NCBI RefSeq assembly: GCF_002895945.1
Contig: NZ_NPZB01000001.1
Location: 1,069,501 to 1,133,500 of the forward strand
Source of the DNA: Solilutibacter silvestris
Lineage (GTDB): Bacteria; Pseudomonadota; Gammaproteobacteria; Xanthomonadales; Xanthomonadaceae
Length of the DNA stretch: 64,000 nucleotides
Direction: 5' to 3'
The notes under the pieces were generated by a model, which worked only from the letters and a program-made list of their open reading frames with translations, was not told the DNA's origin and ran no database searches. The first letter of the stretch is position 1, and each line of letters starts with the position of its first letter. Below are positions 45,086 to 55,033 of this stretch, in pieces. Both the position numbers and the translations under genes were made by a program.

Positions 45086-45952
45086 TCACTCGAGTTCGCG
45101 ATGGAACGTCGCCACTTCCTGCCAGCCGCGGGCACGCGCGTGCTCGGCGATCGTTTCGGCGAGATACACCGATCGATGGCGACCGCCGGTGCAACCGAAG
45201 GCGACGGTGACGTAGCTGCGGGTGTCGTCCTGCAGCTTCGGCAACCAGGTATCGAGGAACTCGGTGATCTGGCGCAGGTAGGTGGTGACTTCCGGCTCGC
45301 CTTCGAAATATTCGCGCACCGCCTTGTCGCGGCCGGACAACGGGCGCAGCGCCGGTTCCCAGTGTGGATTGGGCAGCATGCGCACGTCGAGCACGAAGTC
45401 GGCGTCGCTGGGAATGCCGCGCTTGTACGCGAACGATTCGAACAGCAGTGACAGCGAGTGGTCGGACGACAGCTGGAGTTCGTTGGTGAGTGCGCGGCGC
45501 AACTGATGGACGTTGAGCGAGCTGGTATCGATCACCACATCGGCGAGCGCGCGCAATGGCTTCAGCGCCTGACGTTCCAGTCGCAACGAATCGGCGAGGG
45601 CGAGGCCGAGATGGCTGAGCGGATGCTTGGCGCGCGATTCCGCATAGCGTTTCACCAACACCTCGTCGGCGCTTTCAAGGAACACCAGTTGCGGATCGAG
45701 CCCGATCGCGCCGACTTCGCCCAACCACTCCGGCGTGCGCGCGAGATCGCTGCGACTGCGCACGTCGATGCTCGCCGCCATCTTGTCGACCGGAATGCCA
45801 TCGTCGGCGATCATCCGCCGCGCCCATCCCGGCAGCATTTCCGCCGGCAGGTTGTCGACGCAATGGAAACCGTGGTCCTCCAGCGTGCGCAAGGCGACCG
45901 ATTTCCCGGAACCCGACATGCCGGTGACCAGGACGAGGCGGGGGGCGGTCAT
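45086..45952 (-). CDS. rapZ: RNase adapter protein RapZ
   Basis: A 288-residue P-loop protein. Walker A is [18 protein letters not shown] at residues 6-23. The C-terminal domain contains [17 protein letters not shown] near 255, with cysteine and basic residues for RNA or metabolite binding. In E. coli it guides RNase E to the sRNA GlmZ and so controls glucosamine-6-phosphate synthase; here GlmZ itself is not visible. It overlaps hprK by four bases. Confidence 0.94.
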   Translation of the reverse strand: MTAPRLVLVTGMSGSGKSVALRTLEDHGFHCVDNLPAEMLPGWARRMIADDGIPVDKMAASIDVRSRSDLARTPEWLGEVGAIGLDPQLVFLESADEVLVKRYAESRAKHPLSHLGLALADSLRLERQALKPLRALADVVIDTSSLNVHQLRRALTNELQLSSDHSLSLLFESFAYKRGIPSDADFVLDVRMLPNPHWEPALRPLSGRDKAVREYFEGEPEVTTYLRQITEFLDTWLPKLQDDTRSYVTVAFGCTGGRHRSVYLAETIAEHARARGWQEVATFHRELE

Positions 45953-46896
45953 GGCGAGGGTTCCAGAAAATGCGAGTGACGCGCCATGAAGGCGGCGGCG
46001 GGATCGACGCCCTTCGAGCGCAGGATGTGCTGGCGCGTCGCCGCTTCGGTAAGCACGGCGAGGTTGCGACCGGGCATCACCGGCAGGGTGATGCGCGGGA
46101 CGTCGAGATCGAGGATGCGCGTGGTATCAAGGTCGCCAGTCAGGCGATCCATGCCGCCGGGCTTGGGCTCGAGGTGCGGGCGGGTGAGATGCACCACCAG
46201 CCGCAGGTATTTGTTGCGCTTCACCGCGGTGTCGCCGAAGGTCTGGCGCACGTTGAACACGCCGATGCCGCGGACTTCCAGCATGTCCTGCAGCAATTCC
46301 GGACAGGTGCCGTCGAGGACATCGGGCGCGATCTGGGTGAACTCGGGCGCATCGTCGGCGACCAGGCGATGGCCGCGCGTGACCAGTTCCAGCGCCAGTT
46401 CGCTCTTGCCGGCGCCGGATTCGCCGGTGATCAGCACGCCGATCGAATAGATCTCCATGAACACGCCGTGCAGGGTGACGCGCGGTGCCAGCCTGCGCGC
46501 GAGGAAATACTGGATGTGGTTGAACAGTTCGTGGCCACGCCGTGGCGAAACCCATAGCGCGATGCCGCTTTCCTCCGCGGCCTGCAGCAGGTCGGCGGGA
46601 CAGTCCTGGTTCTTGCTGATGACCAGCGCCAGTGGGCGCGCATCCATGATGCGACCGATCACGTCCCAGCGCGGGCGCGCGTCCAGCGAGTCCATCCACG
46701 CCAGTTCCTCGGCACCGAGGATCTGCACCTTGTTGGGATAGATGATGTTGAGATAGCCGGCCAGCGACGGCCGCCGTGCATTGGTATCGACCGATTCCAG
46801 CACCTGCGCTTCGCCGTTGCGTCCGGCCAGCCAGCGCAGGTCGAGTCGCGATTGCAGCTCGTCGAAGGTTTCGCGCGCGTTGACCGAGAGCGTCAT
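45949..46896 (-). CDS. hprK: HPr kinase/phosphorylase
   Basis: A 315-residue bifunctional enzyme that adds or removes phosphate on the regulatory Ser of HPr. The N-terminal domain is ~1-130. The kinase domain has Walker [17 protein letters not shown] near 155, the VADDAPEF segment, and the family signature around [16 protein letters not shown] near 205-220. It links the phosphorylation chain to metabolic state in proteobacteria with incomplete PTS. It overlaps both ptsN (upstream) and rapZ (downstream) by four bases. Confidence 0.95.
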   Translation of the reverse strand: MTLSVNARETFDELQSRLDLRWLAGRNGEAQVLESVDTNARRPSLAGYLNIIYPNKVQILGAEELAWMDSLDARPRWDVIGRIMDARPLALVISKNQDCPADLLQAAEESGIALWVSPRRGHELFNHIQYFLARRLAPRVTLHGVFMEIYSIGVLITGESGAGKSELALELVTRGHRLVADDAPEFTQIAPDVLDGTCPELLQDMLEVRGIGVFNVRQTFGDTAVKRNKYLRLVVHLTRPHLEPKPGGMDRLTGDLDTTRILDLDVPRITLPVMPGRNLAVLTEAATRQHILRSKGVDPAAAFMARHSHFLEPSP

Positions 46897-47321
46897 GGCG
46901 TTGCGCCGTCACTGAGCAGCTGGAACAGCGCATCGTCATCGGGCGCGGCGCGCAGTCGTTCGCGGAAGTGTTCGTCGGAAAACAACGCGGCGACATCGGC
47001 CAGCGCGTGCAGGTGTAGTTGCGGATTCTCGGCCGGCATCAGCAACGCGAAGATCAGGTCGACCTCCTGCTCGCCGAAGTGGGCTGGCTTGGCGAGGCGC
47101 AGGAAGGCGCCGGAGGGTTCGCGCAATCCGGCAACACGGCCGTGCGGGATCGCGATGCCGTGGCCAATCGCGGTGCTGCCCATCTGTTCGCGCTGGCGCA
47201 GGGCGTCGAACGCACCGGCGTCGCCAAGCAGGGCGGCGACGGCAGCGAGGGCGTCGGGGCAGTCGAGCGCGCGTTCGCTGGTACTGACGCGTTCGCGGCG
47301 GAGCAATGGGGCAATCGGCAT
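46893..47321 (-). CDS. ptsN: Nitrogen PTS EIIA protein (EIIA-Ntr)
   Basis: A 142-residue EIIA-Ntr. The phospho-His lies in [14 protein letters not shown] near residue 60, and the domain continues to the C-terminus ([12 protein letters not shown]). It is a signalling protein known in other bacteria to act on K+ transport and sensor kinases. This is of note with two Kup genes elsewhere in the window. The ATG at 47321 is chosen because the conserved sequence begins just after it; upstream codons look like read-through. No clear Shine-Dalgarno is visible. Confidence 0.92.
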   Translation of the reverse strand: MPIAPLLRRERVSTSERALDCPDALAAVAALLGDAGAFDALRQREQMGSTAIGHGIAIPHGRVAGLREPSGAFLRLAKPAHFGEQEVDLIFALLMPAENPQLHLHALADVAALFSDEHFRERLRAAPDDDALFQLLSDGATP

Positions 47322-47395
47322 GGACCAGGCCGGGGAGATGCTGGCGGGAAGGATAGCAGTCCGGCAGGCGCTGCCACGCGCCTGCCGTGCATACC

Positions 47396-47713
47396 CTACA
47401 GCTGCTGGCGCACCGAATCGCCGCGACCGTGGTCGACCATGCGGTCCTTCACCTTCTGCAGCGAACGATCCAGCTTGTCCACCAGGATGTCGATCGCGGC
47501 ATACATGGTCGGCGCGCTGGCCTCGGCGTGCAGGGTGCGACCGTTCGCGGTCACCGTGCCTTCGGCGCAATGGTGCGGCTTGTCGATGGAGAGCTGGATC
47601 CTCGAGTCGAACGGATGCTCGAAATGACGGCAGAGTCGCTGGAACTTCTCGTTGGCATAGGTGCGCAGCGCGTCGGTGACTTCAAGCTGGTGGCCGTGGA
47701 CTTCGAGATTCAT
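47396..47713 (-). CDS. hpf: Ribosome hibernation promoting factor HPF (short form)
   Basis: A 105-residue protein covering the whole short HPF/YfiA fold (MNLEVHGHQLEVTDALRTYANEKF to VDKLDRSLQKVKDRM). It blocks the decoding centre and favours 100S ribosome dimers in stationary phase. AGGAG precedes the ATG at 47713; an upstream in-frame start would add 15 poorly conserved residues. Position directly after rpoN is conserved in many proteobacteria. Confidence 0.94.
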   Translation of the reverse strand: MNLEVHGHQLEVTDALRTYANEKFQRLCRHFEHPFDSRIQLSIDKPHHCAEGTVTANGRTLHAEASAPTMYAAIDILVDKLDRSLQKVKDRMVDHGRGDSVRQQL

Positions 47714-47798
47714 GGCGGCTCCTGTGTTGCCCGGGTGGGCGCATCCAGCATTGCGCAATCCGGGGTAGGTGGCGTGAAAATTTCGTCAACACGTTTCG

Positions 47799-49241
47799 TT
47801 AATTCATGCGCACGCGTTCGTTCGACGGTGGAATGCGCATGAGGTCACGATATTTGGCGATGGTGCGCCGGGCGACCGGGATTCCGGCCAGCTTCAGTTT
47901 GTCGGCCAGTGCGGCATCCGACAGCGGCTTGCGCGGATCCTCGGCGGCGACCAACTGGCGCAGCATCGACTGGATCGCGGTGCTCGATGCTTCGCCGCCA
48001 CCGCCGGTGTCGATGCCCGAGGCGAAGAACGCGCGCAAGGGCAGGGTGCCGCGCGGGGTGCGCACGTGCTTGCGGGCGATCGCGCGCGAGATGGTCGATT
48101 CGTGCAGCGCGAGTTTCACCGACAGTTCGCGCAGGGTGAGCGGGCGCAGCGCCTGTTCGCCGAATTCGAGGAAGCCCGCCTGTTCGCGCGCCAGGCAACG
48201 CACGACGTTGAGCAGGGTTTCGCCGCGGGCGCGGATGCCTTTCAGCAGCCAACGCGCTTCCTGCAATTGCCCGCGCAGATAGCTGGCGTCGTCGCGGCTG
48301 GCGCGGCGGATCATCCGCACATAGCCTTCCTGGATACCGATGCGTGGCACCGAATTGCCGGTCAATGCCACTTTCCACACGCCGCGATCGCGCCAGATCA
48401 CCGCATCCGGGATCACGTAGGTGTCCTGTTCCAGCGGCGCCATCGCTGCGCCCGGTTTCGGGTCGAGACTGCGCAGCAGGGCGATGGCCGCGTCGGCGTC
48501 CTCGCGGCTGCAACCGAGCAGGCGCGCCGCGCCTTCCGCGCCGAGTTTCGGCAGGCGTTCCAGTTGCGGGCCGCACAACGTCAATGCGAGATCGCGTTCG
48601 CGTGTCGGCGGCAGCATGCGCAATTGCAGCGACAGGCATTCGCCGAGATCGCGCGCGCCGACGCCGGGCGGATCGAAGCGTTGCAGCTGCGCCAGCACCA
48701 GTGAGATTTCATCCGCGCTGGCATCGATCTCGGGGTGCAGGGCATCGGCGATCGCGACCAGCGGATCGCGCAGGTAGCCGTCGTCGTCGATGGCATCGAT
48801 CAGCGCCACGCCGATCGCCTGCGCGCGGGCATCGAGCGGACTCAGGTGCAATTGCCAGCGCAGGTGTTCCTGCAACGATTCCTGCGCGGCCTGGTTGAGG
48901 CGGGGATCGTCGCCCTCGTCATCATTGTCGCCCGGCGTCCATTGGCCGACGACATCACCTTCGTCCAGCGTCCAGGTGTCGTCGCCGGCATCACCGGAGG
49001 ATGTCTCGTCGTTGCGCGGCGATTCGTCATCGGCCGGCTTGGCATCGTCGCCGTCCTCGCGCGCCTCGCTGGTGCTCAGCTCGCCATTCTCCAGCCAGTC
49101 GAGCAGCGGGTTGCTCTCGATCGCCAGCGTGACTTCCGCTTCCAGCTCCAACGCCGACAGTTGCAACAGGTGCAATGACTGGCGCAACTGCGGCGTCAGC
49201 GACAGTTGTTGCGATTGCGAGAGATTGACCTGTTGCTTCAA
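47799..49241 (-). CDS. rpoN: RNA polymerase sigma-54 factor
   Basis: A 480-residue sigma-54. The glutamine-rich activator-interacting region I is at 1-50 (QSQQLSLTPQLRQSLHLLQL). An acidic region II follows (~50-110), then the core-binding part. A helix-turn-helix lies near 365-400 (TLRELSVKLALHESTISRAI), and the RpoN box ARRTIAKYRDLM is near 458-469. The start is a TTG at 49241 with GGAGG four bases before it, as no ATG fits the conserved N-terminus. It follows lptB by 44 bases. Confidence 0.96.
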   Translation of the reverse strand: MKQQVNLSQSQQLSLTPQLRQSLHLLQLSALELEAEVTLAIESNPLLDWLENGELSTSEAREDGDDAKPADDESPRNDETSSGDAGDDTWTLDEGDVVGQWTPGDNDDEGDDPRLNQAAQESLQEHLRWQLHLSPLDARAQAIGVALIDAIDDDGYLRDPLVAIADALHPEIDASADEISLVLAQLQRFDPPGVGARDLGECLSLQLRMLPPTRERDLALTLCGPQLERLPKLGAEGAARLLGCSREDADAAIALLRSLDPKPGAAMAPLEQDTYVIPDAVIWRDRGVWKVALTGNSVPRIGIQEGYVRMIRRASRDDASYLRGQLQEARWLLKGIRARGETLLNVVRCLAREQAGFLEFGEQALRPLTLRELSVKLALHESTISRAIARKHVRTPRGTLPLRAFFASGIDTGGGGEASSTAIQSMLRQLVAAEDPRKPLSDAALADKLKLAGIPVARRTIAKYRDLMRIPPSNERVRMN

Positions 49242-49285
49242 ACCGCCTCCGGGGGAATCGGGCGGTCTCCCTCAGACTGTGTTTG

Positions 49286-50005
49286 TCACAGACGGAAAGA
49301 TTCGCCCAGGTACACGCGACGCACGTCGGCGTTGTCCAGCAGCTCCGCCGGAGCGCCTTGGGCCAGGACCGCGCCTTCATTGAGAATATACGCCCGGTCG
49401 CAGATGCCAAGCGTCTCGCGCACGTTGTGGTCGGTGATCAGCACGCCGATGCCGCGATCCTTGAGGTGGCGGACGATGCGCTGGATCTCGGTGACGGAAA
49501 TCGGATCGACGCCGGCGAAGGGTTCGTCCAGCAGCATCAGGCGCGGGCGTGCGGCCAACGCGCGGGCAATTTCGACACGGCGACGCTCGCCGCCGGAGAG
49601 GCTGGCGCCCATCTGGTCGGCGACGTGGGCGATCTGCAATTCGTCCATCAGCGATTCCAGCTCGCGACGGCGACCGTTGGCGTCGAGGTCGGTGCGCAGT
49701 TCCAGCACCAGGCGGATGTTGTCCCGCACCGACAGCTTGCGGAACACCGAGGGTTCCTGCGGCAGGTAGCCGACGCCGAGCTTGGCGCGGGTATACATCG
49801 GCAGCGGGGTGATGTCCTTGCCGTCGAGGGTGATCCTGCCGGCATCGCCCTGGACCAGTCCGACGATCATGTAGAAGCAGGTGGTCTTGCCGGCGCCGTT
49901 CGGTCCGAGCAGTCCGACCACTTCGCCGGCATCCAGCGTGAGTCCGAAATCGCGCACCACTTCGCGCGACTTATAGCTCTTGCGCAGTCCTTCCGCGGCC
50001 AGCAT
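49286..50005 (-). CDS. lptB: LPS export ABC transporter ATP-binding protein LptB
   Basis: A 239-residue ATPase of the LptB2FGC complex that extracts LPS from the inner membrane. Walker A is [13 protein letters not shown] near residue 35, the Q-loop is YLPQEPSVF, the signature is [16 protein letters not shown], and Walker B is [13 protein letters not shown]. The ATG at 50005 matches family length; the open frame continues upstream only through lptA in the wrong frame. It begins two bases after lptA. Confidence 0.96.
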   Translation of the reverse strand: MLAAEGLRKSYKSREVVRDFGLTLDAGEVVGLLGPNGAGKTTCFYMIVGLVQGDAGRITLDGKDITPLPMYTRAKLGVGYLPQEPSVFRKLSVRDNIRLVLELRTDLDANGRRRELESLMDELQIAHVADQMGASLSGGERRRVEIARALAARPRLMLLDEPFAGVDPISVTEIQRIVRHLKDRGIGVLITDHNVRETLGICDRAYILNEGAVLAQGAPAELLDNADVRRVYLGESFRL

Positions 50006-50007
50006 GG

Positions 50008-50511
50008 TCAGGCGCCCGACTTCGGCTGCAGGACCATGTGCACGCGCTGACCGGGACCGCCGCCGCTGTTCACCGTGCCGGTCTTCATGTTGTAGGTGAC
50101 CTTCTCGCTGTTGAGCGTGCCCTTGGGCTGGGTGATAACGACGTTGCCGGTGAACACCGCGATGTCGGTGTCGAGGTTGTAGTCGACGTTGGCGGCGGTC
50201 GCCTTCATCGGCGAACCATCGTCGAGGATTTCGGTGAGCACCACCGGCGAACCGGTCATCAGCATGCGGTACGCCTTGCCCTTCCTCGACCACACGGTGC
50301 CGTGGGCGCCCTTCGCCGTCATGGTGCCCTGGACCACCGAAACATTGCCGTCGAGAATGCTCGGCGTATCGTCCTTGGTCGACATTTGACCTTGGTCCGC
50401 CTCGATGTTGGTCGGCTGCTTGCGATCGGAGGTTTTCGCCACCGCCACGCCGGACACGGCGAGAACCAGCAACGATGCGGTGAGCAGACTAGCGCGCAGC
50501 TTGGGGGGCAT
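50008..50511 (-). CDS. lptA: LPS transport periplasmic protein LptA
   Basis: A 167-residue periplasmic bridge protein with a signal peptide ([17 protein letters not shown], cleavage near 26). The OstA/LptA beta-jellyroll begins [19 protein letters not shown] and includes [16 protein letters not shown]. Head-to-tail copies carry LPS to LptD. The ATG at 50511 is preferred because AGGA lies at a good distance before it; another ATG at 50529 would add six residues. It overlaps the lptC end by 23 bases. Confidence 0.9.
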   Translation of the reverse strand: MPPKLRASLLTASLLVLAVSGVAVAKTSDRKQPTNIEADQGQMSTKDDTPSILDGNVSVVQGTMTAKGAHGTVWSRKGKAYRMLMTGSPVVLTEILDDGSPMKATAANVDYNLDTDIAVFTGNVVITQPKGTLNSEKVTYNMKTGTVNSGGGPGQRVHMVLQPKSGA

Positions 50512-51058
50512 ACTGGATCCTGACTTCATTGTGGAGCACGACGCGGTCCTGGTTGAAATCGGCGTCCAGCCCGCGACCCTTGATTATAGTGCCCGGCTTG
50601 GTGATCACGACCGCGTCCTGTGAGGTGGCGCGTTCCTTGCCCTTCTCGGTGAACACGTCCAGCGTCGGGCTGGCAATGCGGCCCTGGTTGGCGTCGCCTA
50701 CGGGAGAATCGACCACCGCATCGCCGCGCAGCTTCACCTGCTCGCCCTTGGCGCTCACCCACGCGGTCTTCGCCGTCGCTCGCCAGCGCCGGTTGTTGCG
50801 ATCGGGGAACAGGAAGGTCGGGGTATCGAGATCCATCGCCTGGGTGTCGGGATTGCGCCGCAACTGGGGTGCTGACACCGTCAGCGCTTCCGTGCCCTGC
50901 TGGTTGAGGGAGACCATGGTGAAATCGTTCAGCACGTAGTCGGGGCGATATTCCGCCGGACCGCGGGTCTTGAGATGGTTGTTCTCGTTCCAGATCGCCA
51001 GGCCCGCCAGCACGGCGGCCACACTCAATGCCAGCGTCAGCCAACCGCGCCAGCTCAC
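50489..51058 (-). CDS. lptC: LPS export system protein LptC
   Basis: A 189-residue single-pass inner-membrane protein. The membrane helix is at ~5-24 (LTLALSVAAVLAGLAIW), then a periplasmic LptC/OstA-like fold (YVLNDFTMVSLNQQG to [13 protein letters not shown]). It receives LPS from LptBFG and passes it to LptA. The GTG start at 51058 overlaps the kdsC stop codon (GTGA). Confidence 0.92.
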   Translation of the reverse strand: MSWRGWLTLALSVAAVLAGLAIWNENNHLKTRGPAEYRPDYVLNDFTMVSLNQQGTEALTVSAPQLRRNPDTQAMDLDTPTFLFPDRNNRRWRATAKTAWVSAKGEQVKLRGDAVVDSPVGDANQGRIASPTLDVFTEKGKERATSQDAVVITKPGTIIKGRGLDADFNQDRVVLHNEVRIQYAPQAAR

Positions 51059-51597
51059 GGGTGTTCTCCCAGTGCGAGGATGGCGTCGAGCTTGCCGTGT
51101 GCGGCCAGCAGCAGGTCGCAGGCATCGCGCGCGCCACCGCGGCCGCCCTTGCGTGGGGTGATCCAGTCGGCTTCGGCGAGGACCCACGGATGGGCATCGG
51201 CCGGCGCGATCGACAGGCCGACCGCGCGCAGGGTGGCGAGATCGGGCAGGTCGTCGCCCATGAAGGCGACTTCATCCATGGCGATGCCCATTTCCGCAGC
51301 GATGGCCTGCATGCGTGCCAACTTGCGGCGTTCATGGGTATGGATGTGCTGGACACCGAGCGATTGGCCGCGCAGTTCCACCAGCGGACTGATGCGGGCG
51401 GTGACGATCGCGGTATCGATCCCGGATTCGCGCAGCAGGACCATGCCCATGCCGTCCTGGGCATGGAAGCTCTTGAATTCGTGGCCGTGGTCGTCGAACT
51501 GCAGGCGGCCGTCGGTCAGCGTGCCGTCGACATCGAAGCCGATCAGGCGGATGCGGGCGGCGCGCGCGAGCAGGTCGGGGGTATAGGGAGGATGCAT
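51055..51597 (-). CDS. kdsC: 3-deoxy-D-manno-octulosonate 8-phosphate phosphatase KdsC
   Basis: A 180-residue HAD-superfamily phosphatase of the KdsC type that releases phosphate from KDO-8-P. Motif I is LIGFDVDGTLTDG near residue 20. The region SFHAQDGMGMVLLRESG is family-typical. Motif II is in IVTARIS, and the final FMGDDLPDL carries the metal-binding Asp pair. The ATG at 51597 fits; the frame extends 13 codons further without conservation. It lies ten bases after kdsD. Confidence 0.94.
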   Translation of the reverse strand: MHPPYTPDLLARAARIRLIGFDVDGTLTDGRLQFDDHGHEFKSFHAQDGMGMVLLRESGIDTAIVTARISPLVELRGQSLGVQHIHTHERRKLARMQAIAAEMGIAMDEVAFMGDDLPDLATLRAVGLSIAPADAHPWVLAEADWITPRKGGRGGARDACDLLLAAHGKLDAILALGEHP

Positions 51598-51607
51598 GAA
51601 TGGCCGA

Positions 51608-52597
51608 TCACACCACGCGGGCGCGCAACAGGTCATGAATGTTGAGGGCGCCGACCACCCGGCGCTTGCCGTCGACCACGACCAACGCGTTGATCTTGTG
51701 CGCTTCCATCAGCTGGGCGGCTTCGATCGCCAGCGCGTCTTCGCTGATCGTGCGCGGCGTTTTCGTCATCAATGTCGCGATCGGCGTGGCACGGACGTCG
51801 ATACCGTCATCGTCGAGGGTGCGGCGCAGGTCGCCGTCGGTGAACAGGCCGAGCAGGTGGCGTTCGCCATCGACCACGGCGGTCATGCCGAGCCGCTTGC
51901 GGCTCATTTCCACCAATGCTTCGCCCAGCGTGGCATCGGCGGGGACGGTGGGCACGCTGTCGCCGCCGTGCATCACGTCGCGGATATGCAGCAACAGGCG
52001 GCGGCCGAGGCTGCCGGCCGGGTGCGAACGCGCGAAGTCCTCGGCGGTGAAGCCGCGTGCTTCCAGCAGGGCGACGGCCAGCGCATCGCCCATCGCCAGC
52101 GCGGCGGTGGTGCTGCTGGTCGGGGCGAGATCGAGCGGGCAGGCTTCGGCGGGCACGCTGACATCGAGATGGACGGCGGCTTCGCGGGCGAGGGTGGAAT
52201 CGGGACGTCCGGTCATCGCCACCAGCACATTGCCCTGGCGCGCCAGCACCGGCAGCAGCATCAGCAGCTCGTCGGTTTCGCCGGAGTTCGACAGCGCCAG
52301 CACGGTATCGGCGTCGGTGATCATGCCGAGGTCGCCGTGGGCCGCTTCGCCCGGATGAACGAAGAAGGCCGGGGTGCCGGTCGAGGCAAAGGTCGCGGCG
52401 ATCTTGCGCGCCACGTGCCCGGACTTGCCCATGCCGACGCAGACCACGCGGCCACGGGTGGCCAGCAGCAGTGTGCAGGCGCGGCTGAAGTCGCCGTCGA
52501 TGCGCGCAACGACCGCACGCAGGGCTTCGATCTCGATGTCGAAGACACGGCGGCCGCTGGCGGCGAAGTTGGGTTTGGCGGGTCCGGTGACGGACAT
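51608..52597 (-). CDS. kdsD: Arabinose-5-phosphate isomerase KdsD
   Basis: A 329-residue enzyme that makes arabinose 5-phosphate for KDO synthesis. The SIS sugar isomerase domain (~40-180) contains VVCVGMGKSGHVARKIAATF and SNSGETDELL. It is followed by LAPTSSTTAALAMGDALA and two CBS domains (~205-329). It heads the minus-strand kds-lpt-rpoN-pts series. A TACAAT on the minus strand at 52635-52630 may be its -10 box. The gene is divergent from ibaG. Confidence 0.95.
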   Translation of the reverse strand: MSVTGPAKPNFAASGRRVFDIEIEALRAVVARIDGDFSRACTLLLATRGRVVCVGMGKSGHVARKIAATFASTGTPAFFVHPGEAAHGDLGMITDADTVLALSNSGETDELLMLLPVLARQGNVLVAMTGRPDSTLAREAAVHLDVSVPAEACPLDLAPTSSTTAALAMGDALAVALLEARGFTAEDFARSHPAGSLGRRLLLHIRDVMHGGDSVPTVPADATLGEALVEMSRKRLGMTAVVDGERHLLGLFTDGDLRRTLDDDGIDVRATPIATLMTKTPRTISEDALAIEAAQLMEAHKINALVVVDGKRRVVGALNIHDLLRARVV

Positions 52598-52629
52598 TTC
52601 CCCGGGTTTCCTTTACTCTTGTCGCGGTC

Positions 52630-52635
52630 ATTGTA
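52630..52635 (-). promoter_or_regulatory. Candidate -10 box of the kds-lpt-rpoN transcript
   Basis: TACAAT on the minus strand lies 32 bases before the kdsD ATG in the divergent kdsD-ibaG gap. The -35 is not clear. Confidence 0.35.
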
Positions 52636-52656
52636 GCCGTGACCACGTCGAGACCG

Positions 52657-52899
52657 ATGCGCGCCGAAATCATCCAGGAATTGATCGAAACCGGGTTGCC
52701 CGGCGCTCGCGCGCAGGTGCAGGGGGCCGATGGCGTCCATTTCGAGGGCGTGGTGGTGAGCGCCGGCTTCGAAGGCAAGTTGCCGTTGGCCCGTCACCGC
52801 ATGGTCTACGCCACTTTGGGCGAGCGCATGGGCGGCGAGATCCACGCGCTGTCGTTGCGCACCCTGACCCCCGCCGAGGCAGCCGCCGCCGGCTTGTAA
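52657..52899 (+). CDS. ibaG: BolA family protein IbaG
   Basis: An 80-residue BolA-like protein (MRAEIIQELIETGLPGARAQVQG to HALSLRTLTPAEA) resembling E. coli IbaG (YrbA). Such proteins pair with monothiol glutaredoxins and iron-sulfur clusters. The region that usually carries the BolA metal His reads LARHRMVYATLGERMGGEIHAL. Location just before murA is as in E. coli. The ATG at 52657 is preferred to an in-frame GTG at 52639. Confidence 0.88.
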   Translation: MRAEIIQELIETGLPGARAQVQGADGVHFEGVVVSAGFEGKLPLARHRMVYATLGERMGGEIHALSLRTLTPAEAAAAGL

Positions 52900-54204
<1,305 letters not shown>

Positions 54205-54221
54205 CGCGCGCGGCAGGCCAA

Positions 54222-54367
54222 GGCATCGCCCGGCTGTGCGCCTTGCGGTTCGTCCGCAGTGGCCGACCATTCCGCCGCATGGATGCAGCGGCTGAGCCTA
54301 CACGGACGTATTCACGGTGTGTCGGCCACTGCGGATAACCGCTAAAGGCACACAGCCGGGCGATGGC
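54222..54367. repeat. Long imperfect inverted repeat between convergent murA and DUF3108 gene
   Basis: The arms 54222-54267 and 54321-54367 are nearly perfect reverse complements. Shared blocks are CATCGCCCGGCTGTG, GCCTT, GCGGTT and TCCGCAGTGGCCGAC. The 53-base centre holds a smaller stem (GCCGC at 54274-54278, GCGGC at 54288-54292) and ATGGATGC...GGACGTATTCACGG, the kind of sequence seen in dispersed intergenic repeats of Xanthomonadales and pseudomonads. It probably serves as a two-way terminator. A related motif lies between ruvC and ruvA. Confidence 0.85.
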
Positions 54368-54376
54368 TTTCCGCCC

Positions 54377-55033
54377 TCAATCGATGCTCTGCAACTTGAG
54401 ATCGATGTTGTCCTGATTCTTGTGGATGCGCACCGGCACCGGATACCCGGTCGCGACCCACAACACCAGGTCCTCGCCAGTCACCTTCGTCGCCTGCACC
54501 TGCTTGCCGGCGATGGTCAGCGTTTCCTTGCCGGCGATGGTGAAACTCACTGACTTCGCCTTGCCGTTGTCGACCAGACGATAGTGCAGCGGCTTGCCGG
54601 CCTCGACATCGCGGACGACCGCGAGATTCATCAGCATCGCATCGACATCACCCGCTTGCAACGCGACCGGGCCGCGACGATCCGGCTTTACCTTGCCCGA
54701 CCATGTCGCTTCGCGCTTGCCCCAGTCGTAATTGGCGTTGCGCAGGTCGGATTTGAACAACACGTTCGTCGCGTCCTGTCCGCTGAGCGGGCGCCAGTTG
54801 CCGCCGACGTCCTCGAAGGTGGTGCTCTGCTTCGCCGATCCCACGCTGGCAGTGATCGACATGCTGTACTTCCACTCGTTGCCGCCCTGCGACACCAGGC
54901 TCATCTTGCCGGCGCCGGCCATGCCCATGTAGCTGGCCTGATAGGTGGCGTTGAACGGCTTCAGTGCAGCGTGTGCCGACAGGCTGGCAGCGAACAGGCC
55001 GGTGGCCAGCAGTGTGGTGAGGATCGGTTTCAT
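54377..55033 (-). CDS. DUF3108 exported protein (copy 1)
   Basis: A 218-residue exported protein with signal peptide 1-22 (ending SAHA). A DUF3108 beta-rich domain follows: LKPFNATYQASYMGMAGAG near the start and LVLWVATGYPVPVRIHKNQ near the end. Family function is unknown; members are periplasmic. The ATG at 55033 overlaps the stop of the upstream DUF3108 paralogue (ATGA), so the two are translated together. Confidence 0.85.
   Translation of the reverse strand: MKPILTTLLATGLFAASLSAHAALKPFNATYQASYMGMAGAGKMSLVSQGGNEWKYSMSITASVGSAKQSTTFEDVGGNWRPLSGQDATNVLFKSDLRNANYDWGKREATWSGKVKPDRRGPVALQAGDVDAMLMNLAVVRDVEAGKPLHYRLVDNGKAKSVSFTIAGKETLTIAGKQVQATKVTGEDLVLWVATGYPVPVRIHKNQDNIDLKLQSID

Noticed and set aside
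41861-45451. 1196-codon plus-strand open frame across mgtE, ptsI, ptsH and EIIA
   Set aside because: It runs antisense to four well-recognised genes and has the His/Asp/Arg/Gln composition typical of reverse-strand shadows.
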